DNA from: Theobroma cacao
Lineage: Eukaryota > Streptophyta > Magnoliopsida > Malvales > Malvaceae
Reading direction: 5' to 3'
DNA: 64,000 bases
NCBI RefSeq assembly: GCF_000208745.1
Contig: NC_030858.1
Coordinates: forward strand, 23,621,739 to 23,685,738
Shown here: in pieces, positions 54,577-64,000 of the stretch
How positions within the stretch are numbered: the stretch's first letter is position 1
How the letters are laid out: the number at the start of each line of letters is the position of its first letter
Translations under genes and position numbers: made by a program
Notes under the pieces: model-generated
The model's database searches: none
Told to the model about the DNA's origin: nothing
Seen by the model: only the letters and a program-made list of their open reading frames with translations

Positions 54577-54830
54577 GTTGCGTTGTTTATAATCTTGGAA
54601 TTAGCTGTGGTACATTATGCTTGAAATGGTTACTACTTTTGAGAAAGCTTCTGGAAAGGTAAATGTTCTCTTTCTCTACCCATTTTCTCTCTCTTTCTCT
54701 CTCTTATTTTTGAATTATTGTTGCTGAAAATATTGTAGAAAATCCCTACTAAACTATGGCCAAGAAGGTTAAGAGATGTTGTAGCTGTTTATGCTTTTAT
54801 TGAGAAAGCTCAAAAAGAACTTGGTCGAGA
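54577..54830 (+). pseudogene. UDP-glucose 4-epimerase gene fragment: two exons and an intron
   Basis: Exon 1 (54577-54658, 82 bp) follows CTTTTCTTCTAG and reads G-C-V-V-Y-N-L-G, then, after a 1-bp deletion, L-E-M-V-T-T-F-E-K-A-S-G-K. An 80-bp intron (54659-54738) begins GTAAAT and ends TATTGTAG. Exon 2 (54739-54830, 92 bp) reads KIPTKLWPRR, AVYAFIEKAQKELG, and stops at a GTATGT donor. These match in order the C-terminal region of plant UDP-glucose 4-epimerases (YNLGTG, LEMV..FEKASGKKIP, PRR.GD..AVYAS..KA.KELGW). The enzyme interconverts UDP-glucose and UDP-galactose in the cytosol for wall and glycolipid synthesis. The NAD-binding domain and active site are absent. The intron shows DNA-level capture, not retrocopying. 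Non-functional. Confidence 0.82.
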
Positions 54831-55369
54831 GTATGTTTAGAATTCCCATCTCTTTTTCAAATTTTATTCTTTATAGTATAAGATAGATAAAAAGGAAAAA
54901 AGAACATAAGATAACTCCTCTTTTATATATACATTAGGTATATATGTTTTAGGGTTTTTTTTTTTTGGCTCAATATATATGTTTCAAGTTGTGTTAGCAA
55001 ATGTCCATCCATTTATTGACACAAACAACCATCCATCTATTAATAACGTATAATTCATAACCTTTTTTTTGTAAGAAATGTGTAATTCTACATTATCACA
55101 AAAGTATGGTGAAGATTCATCGTCTCAGCTAGAATTCGATCCGCATGCTTAAAATCTTAAAATCTTTTCCTTTGTTGGACTTTGATACTTTTTTAGTATG
55201 GCGTACAATAACACATTTAGTTTTATGTTTATATTTGTTTGACATTTTTAGATATTGTGTGTCTATGACGATTTCTAATTGCATGACCTTGACTTTGAAT
55301 TTTAGATTTTAATGTGTATTTTTTTTATAAATTTTGGATGTCAATTATGGATGTCAATTGTTAAGTTAT
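54831..55369. other. No gene seen
   Basis: AT-rich sequence after the epimerase exon donor. It may include the start of the captured next intron. Nothing else recognised. Confidence 0.4.
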
Positions 55370-55763
55370 TACCGAAATTTTAGTTGGTAATTTCCGTTAG
55401 AAAGGCATTATGGATCTAGTTCCAATGGAATTTCCGTGGGAAATGCTTCTCCAATGGAAAATTCATTAGAAATTTCCAAAGGAATTTCATTGGAAATGCT
55501 TATCCAATGAAAAATTATGTTGCAAAAGCATTTCCAACAGAACTGATATAAGACAGCCGACGGATTTTGTAATTTTTTAGACAAAATTGTTTGTCAAAAA
55601 TTTCTGTCAATTTTCAATGGAAAATATTTTCGATGATGCTTTTACCAACAAAATTTACAATGAAATTTTTTCGTTGGAAATCCATTGATGAAAGGTATTT
55701 CCAATGGAATTTTAACTTTTTCCAACAAAAAATTCCATTGAAAAAAGCTTTTTTTTGGTAGTG
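55370..55763 (+). mobile_element. CACTA (En/Spm) transposon right end
   Basis: Ends TTTTTTTTGGTAGTG, the reverse complement of CACTACCAAAAAAAA, the usual CACTA terminal inverted repeat. The preceding ~390 bp are packed with variants of TTTCCAATGGAA and ATTTCCGTTGGAAA-type words in both orientations, as expected for the subterminal repeats bound by the transposase. A 3-bp target duplication would be aca (55764-55766), but the left end was not found, so it cannot be checked. No transposase is seen. Confidence 0.8.
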
Positions 55764-55764
55764 A

Positions 55765-58128
55765 CATGTTCAAACAATCATAGCATTTTAATAAATTCAA
55801 CTTCACCACTTCTTTGAGGATTTTCTATATATTCAAAAATATCTTTTATTCATTTTCAAAGCTAATTAAATTCAATCAATCTTGTCATTTCAAAACAAGA
55901 ATGAAGTTAACACACTTCATGCCTCAAATTTGGACATTCCACTTTATCTTGCTCTTATAGAATTGTTACACAAAGAGATAAAGTAGGTAGATATGTATGG
56001 ATTCCCAAAGGAACCAAACCTCCACAAGATAAGATGATAGAGATTAATGTGGTTAAAAAAGCAACAGAGATCACTAACCTAAAATGACTGAAGAGAGTTT
56101 GGGTACCAAAAACAAAAGTTTGAGTTTCTTTTTACAAGAGAAGCATACATGGTCTAGGTCAACAGCACAAGAAAGAGATAAATTAAATCATTCATTTGTG
56201 ATGAAGATCATTGAGGTATGGCATGTGCAATATTGATTATCAATTCTTACACATTTAATTTGACACATGTCTTATGAATTTGAGAAAAATACTTGCTAAG
56301 GGTACCTAATGATGGTATACTTTTGTTGAAGAAATTATCGTTTGAACTATCATTAGAAAATTATTGCAAAATGATTGATTGATAGTGTTTGGACATTATA
56401 TGATGAAATTGACAGCTAATGCTTGAAGATATCTTGGACACACATTGGAACCAATGTGCATACACTCTTGAAATTATGAGTATTTGAAGCATATATTGAA
56501 TATTTATTTAAATACTCATGGCTACTAGTTCCTTGAATACATGAGTATGAGATTGACATGTTGAACGTTCTATTTAAATGCTCATCTATCATATAATCAT
56601 TATTTATCCCCATGTTCATCACATAATCCATCAAAGGGAAGGTAAGATTATGCTCTAATGTGATTAACCACTTAACTCCTCTTTGTTGGAAGCAATTTAA
56701 TGAATGATTAAAAGGGGAGTTGATCATTGGCCTTGTCCCATGATGATTGTGCGCTTTAAATCTTCAACAAATGAGCTTGGTGAGATCACAACAAATGGTG
56801 TTCTACGTTATAGGTAATATCTCTCAAGCACCATATTAATCTTGTGCTTAATGATGCTACTAATTCTTTCTTGAATGATTAAAACATAGAATCATTATAT
56901 GCTTCTCACTATAGTTATAATTTTTTTTAATATTTGTGATTGGAATAGTTTGTTGATCATTTGATCAAATATTTATGTGAAGATATTTGTATACATATAT
57001 ATATGTGTATTTGCTAATTTTGTTATTTGATTGATTGTGTGAATATGTGATTGTATATTTAATTATGGCATGTTGCATTACACATTGTTCATATTATACA
57101 TGCATACACCATTCACGCAAGTCGTCCAAGACTAGGACCTCAATCATCTCTCATGATTTTCAAAAGAAAAAAAACACACTTCACAAGTTCCAAAATATAT
57201 CCTTAATTTTTCAATCTAGTATACATGGTTTTCAAATGATTTTTAGAGCCAAAAATCAATTCTCATATTGTCTTGTTGAGTTCTAAACAAACCTAAATAA
57301 GTTTTCTAAACCTTATCAATAAATCGGGGTCATTTTAAAGTATGTTTAAAGCCAAATTCTTCATTTAACTTAACCTTGATCTACTAGTACAATAAATATA
57401 GTCAATTATAGATGATTTTAAAGTCAAAAGTCAAAGTAGGAAAGACATATTCGACTATGTAACTGAGAGGGTTTACTAGGCTAAGCTTTTAAATAGTGTA
57501 AAATTTCTAATTTTGAAAACCATAGTCGACTATAACCCATGTACAGTCAACTATGCCCATTGGTTTCTTAAATTCTTTGAATCCTTCACTCTCCCAAATT
57601 CATCCAATCCTTCTTAGATTCATCCTCTCCTCCAAAATTCATTTCCCCTTTCAAGTTCATCGCTCTGAGTATTCTAGATTCATAGTGCCTTCATTCACTG
57701 TAAATAGGGAACGTTTCTTCAATTCTAAATTATTCCAAAATCTAGAAAACAACTTTTACAATGCATAGTCTAGCATCCAAAAGTTCTTCACAGCCGAATC
57801 TTCATACTCTTCAATTGGTCATTGCTTCAAAGTTCTCCTAAATCGCAACACTGAAACGTCAAAAAGTCTTTACTAAAAAGGGTCGAACAAACTTCTTAAG
57901 TGCAAATCAGTTTCAAGTGCTAAGCTTTGCTGACTCAACTGCCTTTGAATGGTGTCGGAATGGATTTTGTTAGCTTTATTCTTGCTTTGAAATGACAAAA
58001 TTAATTGAACTCAATGAGCTTTGAAAATGAATGAAAGATATTTTTGAATATGAAGAAAATCCTCAAAGGAGCGTTAAAGCTGAACTTAAAAGAAAAATAT
58101 ATTGAAATGCTTTGATTGTTTGAACATG
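55765..58128. repeat. ~150-bp inverted repeat flanking a copia-derived segment
   Basis: Left arm 55765-55912 starts CATGTTCAAACAATC; right arm 57965-58128 ends GATTGTTTGAACATG. Inside, the arms share TTTGAGGATTTTCT, ATTCAAAAATATCTTT and CATTTTCAAAGCT blocks in inverse orientation. There is no matching target duplication beside them. The left arm abuts the CACTA end. Confidence 0.75.
55913..57964 (+). mobile_element. Copia derivative, second (inverted) copy
   Basis: 55920-56125 encodes a broken gag tail (DMYGFPKEPN in one frame, MYGWIPKG-like in another) ending in VWVPKTKV, the mirror of 47930-48110. 56130-57780 is the inverse of 46217-47900, non-coding, with TAGTCGACTA at 57523-57532. No protease, integrase or RT is found here either. 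Open frames at 56416-56727, 57035-57286 and 57553-57768 have no conserved match in the other copy. Confidence 0.65.
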
Positions 58129-58708
58129 TTTTTAATATGAATGATCATGCTCTTGAACTTTATCACGACCCAAATCCGAGGGTCCGTGACCAGCACACAA
58201 GCCTAGCAATCAAGCCCACTAGACTCAAGCAAGTCTCAGAATCCAAAATCATATAACACAAGCCAAGGGATTTAATAATCAAATATTCATAATAAAACCA
58301 AATATAATATATTATTGTGAGACCTTAACCTTTATAGACTCGTAGCTAGAAGTAGACGCGATATCACTAACTATGGGTAATTTTGTCATTTCCTTAATGA
58401 GCCCCTAGAAGTAAGTTTTCAAACAATATTAAGTCCTAAGTAGGCCTAAGGCATAAATGAATGATGAAAATAAGGGTAAAAAGATGAAAGAAATAAAAAT
58501 AAGGATGATTTCCAAGGTAGGGGTAAAATGGTCATTTTTCATCTCGAGTCAAAATTTTTAAGTTTTCATGAACCCGAGTATTTCTAGACTACTATGGACC
58601 TTGTCCCATTGTCAAAAGAGTAAAAAGATTGCACCAAGGATTGGAGGAGAACAAGCCAACTTGTTAAGGGTATTTTCATAATTTAAGTGGAGTTGGATAA
58701 GCTTGAGC

Positions 58709-58716
58709 TATAAATA
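58709..58716 (+). promoter_or_regulatory. TATA box of family C LTR
   Basis: TATAAATA in the GAGCTATAAATATCATCTTCC context also seen at 43021; conserved LTR core promoter. Confidence 0.65.
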
Positions 58717-59159
58717 TCATCTTCCAGCAGCTTCTTCTTCTTCTTTTTCTTCCTCCCATCTCACGTTTCTTTCACCTTCCTTGGAAGCTTGTTATGAAAC
58801 CTCCATAACTTCTCTCAAGTTAACTCCAACTTTCATGCCTTTGTGCTCTTTCACTCTCTCACTTTAAAACCCTTGAAAGATCTTACTTCCATACTTTCTC
58901 TAACTAGCTAGGTGTTTTAGAGAGAAAAAGAGGGAGCTTCTATAATATATTGGAAGAATTTTGAAAAGAAATTCAATTACAACCCACCAAGGTGAGTGAA
59001 CTTGCATTAAAATGTTTTGGGATTAGGGCATATGTGTTTGATGAAATCCATTGAAATATTTTATCTGTTTTTCTCTAAAATATGCATGGGAACAAGCTTT
59101 TAATGAAATGTTTTGTGTTGTGGAATGCAACTGTGATGAAGCCATGTGCCTTGTGTTAT

Positions 59160-59370
59160 GTTGATATATATGTATATATATATATATATATATAATATGT
59201 ATTAATAGTATTATTGTTTGTAATTATAACCGAGCCTGTGCGTGATGTGAGGGAGCACATGCCGATGATGATGGGTGCGGGAGTGTGGATGATGATATTG
59301 CCGGTGCACGATGTGGGGGAATGCACACGATGACTCCAGCTATTTGCGCGATGTGGGGGTTGCACATGAG
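59160..59370 (+). repeat. TA microsatellite and hairpin-type minisatellite, family C LTR
   Basis: A TA run near 59163-59196 is followed by three diverged units around GATGTGAGGGAGCACAT, GATGTGGGGGAATGCACAC and GATGTGGGGGTTGCACAT, each with flanks that can pair. This is the counterpart of 23568-23697. Confidence 0.65.
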
Positions 59371-60548
59371 CTGGGTAAGACGGTGGTGGTATTGGTGTTT
59401 ATATATGTATATTGTAATATATATGTATATATGTTTATGCAATAAAAATTCATGAATATGGTATATGGTTGTAATGCATGTGAAATTTTGCATGTTGAAC
59501 CTTGGAAATTGCCAAGTGTTTTCAAGTTGATTTTGTCATTGCAGTAGAATGGCCTTTTCTTGAGATGATGAAAATTTTTCCTTGGTGTCCTGTTTCTTGC
59601 TGCAACGAGAAACTCTCGGGTTTGGAGGGTTTACACTAGCTTGGTTCTTATTGCAGCGAGAAATTTGCTGAAGCCTCTTGTTGTAGTGAGATTTATTCTC
59701 GCTGTAACGAGAAACTTTCTGTCTTGATTGTTACCTTGTTCGGTTGCTACCCTATCTTCCACTTCTTTAGCACCATAGTTGTTCATGGACTTCCAACAAC
59801 AAGGAATTAATTAATTAAGTTTGAAATGAGGGGGGTTTAGTGAAAAACCCTCGGCCAGTTGATAATTTGAGCTAAATTTTGCTGTAGCGAGAATGCCTTT
59901 TCGTTGCAGCGAGGACCCGTCATTTTACTTGACTTACTTGAATGCTATTAAAGTTTTCACTCTTCAAATCCTTTGTTGTGCTTGGATCCTTTATCGTCAA
60001 GTGATTAACTCATTAAAGGTTTAATGAGGGGTTTTAATAAGAACTAAACTAAATTGCATTGTTTATGAAAATTAGTGCATCATGATTTCTTTAAACTTTC
60101 CTTATCATTTGCTTGTTCCCTTCCTTTGTTCACTCACTGGGTTTATACTCACCATTTTCAACTTCATGTTTTCAGATCAGGAGGCAGCCGGTAACTAGGT
60201 CGAGGTTTCCTCGTAGATTCGTTTCCTTGGTAGGTATCTCGGCATTCAATAGCTGAACTTTTGCCCGAGTCTCTCTGCTGGAAGTCGAGTATCCCTTTTG
60301 GTTTTTTATAGACAAACCCAATGTAAATTATTAAGATATATGTTTTAGACAATATATGTATATTTGACTGGTAATGCCATTATGAGATGGCAATGGTTAA
60401 CATTATTTTGGATTAAAATTATGAAATATAACTTTAGCAACTTTTGATGGAATGATGAACAAGTCATATAGATAGGCTTGCTTGGGCTTGGCGGGCTATG
60501 TCCATTGGGCCCATACGTCGATCATGGCCAATAATTTGGGTCGTGACA

Positions 60549-62462
60549 ATTATCCCTGGCACATAATTCATACAAATGTTTATAGGGCCATAGTTTGCCA
60601 TCCAAGATGGGTTCGTACATAACAACTCTTACATAAGTTCATATGGCACATCGTGCTTGCATATAAAACCACAACAGAAGACTTCAACTGACCTAGCAGA
60701 GTGACCGACATGTAATTAGAACCTATCGGATGCCAAAATTGGTTTGTCTGTAGACAACCTTTGCCATGCACCTCTGTGGTCTATTTATCTGCACATTGTA
60801 CACAAATAGGTGAGTACTATAATACTCAGTGAATGGTGCAGATAAACAAGATCATATATAAATAAATATATATACATATAAATATCGTATTCTCGGTGCA
60901 ACCACATAATCCAACAAACATCTCTAAACATAGGCCATATTACTATCCCTAAATCTCCAATAAGAGAACATATCATCATCCTCAATGTCTCCAAAGATCA
61001 TCACACATATCATTTGCTTACCCTCGAAGCTGATCAAAGCTATTCACATCATTTTCCATAGCACATTCTAGTCGTTAAAGTATCACAACACATTCATATC
61101 ATATTTATCTAAGCCTCTCACGGTTATCTCGCGTCGTCTACAAAACAAATCAACAAGTGGTCCTCCCCTGGGCATAGTCAAATCATGCTCGATGGCCAAC
61201 CAACTGAGACTTAAATCACACTCAAGGTAAAGCTGCTGGCAGAGAAATAGATCACTCACATGCTGAAGCAATAGGTGGAGAACAAATCACGCACAGCGTT
61301 AACGGATAATCAAATCATCGACTAGAGTAATCTCTTGATAGTCGGCATCACTCAGAGTATTCTCAAATAGGTGGCATCAAAGCACTATAGGTTGGAATCA
61401 CACGTGAGATTAGTGCCACTATCCCTGTTTACCATCATCCCTGCAAGCACACACATAGTCACAAAGTGACAGAATTCCACTCATCCATAAATTAGATCAA
61501 CATTCGAAACTCATCCCTCAAACTGAAAAACAAATCCACAAATAAGGCTATCATGCCTTTATCATCCACACATCCATAATATATCACAAATCATATGTTT
61601 GTCAAGCTTCAATCGTATATAGCTCAGTCAAGTTTCTAAGTGCCTCTATGTCTCAAAGCATCATTTGATCAAATCCTCTTAACATCTCATTCACCTAGGG
61701 AAATCTACTCTTAGGGTTCATTATAATCTCTAGACATCCTAGTCTAGGTACACACACCATAAGCCACCTATGTGGCTCACATCACAGCACACAAACACCC
61801 ATTCCACAGTTTGGTTCTCTAGCCTAGGCATTTACACCTAGGCAATCATATATATACATATATATACATACACACATTCTAAAACCATGGCAGCTCCTTT
61901 ATCAAGGCGTATACATCACATGCATTTTAATCAAACCCACTCACAGTGACAAATTAGAAATATTTCCAGCCAAGTTTTGATCCTTAGCCTCCAATCATCC
62001 TCTAGCTTGCCAACAAGTTGGTTTAACTCTGTTTCCCCCTATCAAACACATTAGAACATGAAAATATTAATTATTCCTGTCTTTCAAAAAATGCCAACTT
62101 TTCCATAATTAACCAAATCTTAGCAATCCAACTGTTTAAACTCAAATCCTTCATTAACGAGCTAAACTCATACCTTAGAAGTTACATTGCAAGAATCTTG
62201 GCTCCAAATTTCAATAGAATTGAGGAAGATTCACCAAAGCTAGAAAAATTAGATTTTTTAGAATCTAAATGATTAAATTGAGAAATAATTGGTAAAAATG
62301 TTTAATCTTACCTTTAGAGGTGTTTCCCAAGCTCAAATTAGCCCTAATAATCCATTTGGGGCCTTGGGGTTTTTAAGATGGTAAATAGAGAAAATGTTTA
62401 GGAGTTTTTGTTAAATGGGCAAAATGCTTGTGAACCCTTTTTTTATTTTTGCCTTTCCTCAG
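60549..62462 (-). other. Family D LTR body, no gene
   Basis: Continuation of the family D LTR after the nested insert. Open frames at 60580-60771, 60785-60994 and 61083-61271 are not preserved in the other family D copy. A short TATATACATA run lies near 61850. Confidence 0.6.
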
Positions 62463-62760
62463 TGATGTATTGATACGTTTGGCAATGTATCGATACATCT
62501 GCCATAATTTCGAGTGAATGTATCGATACATTGTCTCAATGTAATGCATTGATACATGTTCATTTTTTGACCAAATCTATTGATACATCCTTAAATATAT
62601 CAATAGAATTCTTCTAGAACATCTCATATTGTTCTTCATCTTTTGACCAAATCTATCGATACATCCTCAAATAGATCGATAGAATTACTATAGAACACCT
62701 TATATTGTTCTTCTTGCCAAGAATGTATCAATATATGAGGGGATGTATCGATACATCTTC
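62463..62760. repeat. ATGTATCGATACAT palindrome cluster in family D LTR
   Basis: Perfect 14-bp palindromes at 62485-62498, 62518-62531 and 62743-62756, plus degenerate forms (ATGTATTGATACGT, ATGCATTGATACAT, CTATCGATACATC, AGATCGATAG) between them. Part of the cluster is itself duplicated (62563-62635 and 62639-62712, each with TTTTGACCAAATCTAT and ACAT...TTGTTCTTC). Confidence 0.88.
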
Positions 62761-63010
62761 CTTTGTAGATAATTCTAAGCTTCCAAAACTTCCAAAAATC
62801 CAAGTTTAACACCCTAAAATCATTCCCTATTAATATCACACCTCAAATCATTCATTTAACTTAATCCCATACACATAAATTCACAAACATAACATCAAAC
62901 TTAGATCAAAACCTCAAACTATGGGATTCATCATATATTTTCTCACACACTTGGCATACATAACATATAATCAATTTACTTAATTTATATCGAAAATTGG
63001 GGGTGTTACA

Positions 63011-64000
63011 AACTTAAAGAAATATTTCTTAATTTTCTCAAAGATCTCTTGTTCTCAAAACTCAAAGTGTTAGCCAAAGAATCAATTTCTTAAAAGAAAA
63101 GACTTGATTTTTAAATGAAAAGAAAGTGAAATCTATTTCTTTTTAACAAGAAGAATCGATTCTGTAAAAGGAAAAGTTAATTCTTAAGTAGAGATCAACA
63201 ATGAATAATTGAATATAAGTAAAGAAAAAATCAATTCTTGGAAGACAGAAGCTTCAGGATTTGTGAAAAATTGACACCTCAAAGACAAAGAATTGATTCT
63301 AGAAAGACATAATGTATAAACCAGAAATGCAATGAAGAAAGAATCGATTCTACATGGAGAAGATATCGATTCTTGAAGCACCAAAACTGCAATTTAGAAA
63401 CTTGCTAACTAACAAAGAGATGGTACAACTAGACAAAAGTGAAATGGCAAAAATTAAGATTAAATTCAAATGTCAACAGCAGACTATGATGAATAATCGA
63501 CACCTTGTGACAAAAGAATCGATTCTCCAAGATTGCAAAAGTGTCACCTTCGAACCCAGTTGTGAAAGAACCGACACCTTTAACGAGAAAAATCTATTCT
63601 CCAAAGATAGAAAGCTACAAACTTTAAAAAGAAATCGACAACTCCACAATAAATAATTGATTTTACATATGCAACAGAATTGTGCAAGCTGTTTTAAAAT
63701 TTGAGAAATGATTCAAATTTCACTCCAACAATAAAGAAATCTCAAAGGCTATAAATACCTACCTTGAGGATGTTAAAGTAAGGATTTTTGGAGAAAATTG
63801 AAAGAATTTGAATCATCTTTGAAGAAGAAAAGAGAGAAAAAATAAGAGAAAAAACTATGAATAAAAAATTCCACTGTTTGAGCAAGATCAGAGCCTAAAG
63901 ATCACATTTTTATCCTTCATCTAATCTTTCTTAAGTTTAAACCTTCTTTGATCATATATATCTTTGAGAAGGCTTTCACTTTTTTTTATCTTAAACTTCT
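63011..64000 (+). mobile_element. LTR-like region with AGAATCGATTCT cluster
   Basis: Perfect AGAATCGATTCT at 63152-63163 and 63515-63526 and GAATCGATTC at 63341-63350, with many degenerate forms (AATCAATTCTTG, AATTGATTCTAG, ATATCGATTCTTG, AATCTATTCTCC) from 63080 to 63660. A TATAAATA at 63750-63757 follows, so this looks like the upstream part and promoter of another LTR running off the right edge. Open frames at 63184-63384 and 63354-63656 run through the words on both strands and are not supported as genes. Confidence 0.5.

Larger units (their letters stand above)
58316..60548 (+). mobile_element. Family C solo LTR (TSD attat) nested in family D
   Basis: 2233 bp, TGTGAGACC to GGGTCGTGACA, with perfect attat duplications (58311-58315 and 60549-60553). 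It carries TCTCGCTGCAGCGAGA-type words at 59597-59925 and lacks the shared module, like the copy at 22344. Open frames at 59156-59525 and 60164-60352 are repeat-derived. Confidence 0.94.
58161..63010 (-). mobile_element. Family D solo LTR (TSD aactt), split by a family C LTR
   Basis: Left edge TATCACGACCC (first G mutated to A from TGTCACGACCC), right edge GGGGGTGTTACA. Perfect duplications aactt lie at 58156-58160 and 63011-63015. Removing the nested family C LTR and one 5-bp duplication leaves 2612 bp. It matches the truncated copy at 49450-51412. No coding content. The ATGTATCGATACAT cluster (62463-62760) lies in its right part. Confidence 0.92.

Noticed and set aside
62463..62760. CRISPR-like array (regular palindromic words)
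   Set aside because: Spacing is irregular, the words vary, and the sequence is a plant LTR.

Overview
The window is nuclear, AT-rich plant DNA, most likely from a eudicot angiosperm. The evidence is the set of repeats: Ty3/gypsy chromovirus and Ty1/copia Sirevirus-type LTR retrotransposons primed by initiator methionine tRNA (TGGTATCAGAGC sites), L1-type LINE pieces, a CACTA transposon end, and a plant-type UDP-glucose 4-epimerase gene fragment. I cannot name the species. I find no intact host gene. Nearly every open frame is a decayed transposon fragment or chance.

Layout. 1-9.0 kb: edge of a family A LTR, non-coding repeat, a solo LTR of family C (TSD catag), a LINE reverse-transcriptase scrap and decayed copia pol. 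9.0-20.0 kb: a gypsy element (E) with LTR, primer site and gag, split by a family A solo LTR (TSD ttata); then a family B LTR holding a family A element whose interior is hidden by a 100-N gap. 20.2-25.2 kb: 3' end of a copia element (F) split by a family C solo LTR. 25.2-45.1 kb: a chromovirus (H) with truncated 5' LTR, gag, protease, RT, RNase H, integrase, chromodomain and 3' LTR (800-N gap inside). Its gag is split by an 11.2-kb Sirevirus-like copia element (G) on the minus strand, and the extra 3' ORF of G is split by a 1.4-kb family B solo LTR. This is a three-level nest. 45.1-58.2 kb: two inverted copies of a copia derivative in which I find gag and/or an extra ORF but no pol; a truncated family D LTR; a LINE ORF1 piece; two consecutive UDP-glucose 4-epimerase exons with their intron; and a CACTA end. 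58.2-63.0 kb: a family D solo LTR (TSD aactt) containing a family C solo LTR (TSD attat). 63.0-64.0 kb: another LTR-like region.

The least-explained pattern crosses families. Several unrelated LTR families each carry clusters of one self-complementary word (TCTCGCTGCAGCGAGA, ATGTATCGATACAT, TAGTCGACTA, AGAATCGATTCT), mixed with degenerate versions of itself. Separately, a roughly 110-bp module recurs six times in at least two LTR families and is present in some family C copies but absent from others. All comparisons were made by eye. No search or alignment program was run.
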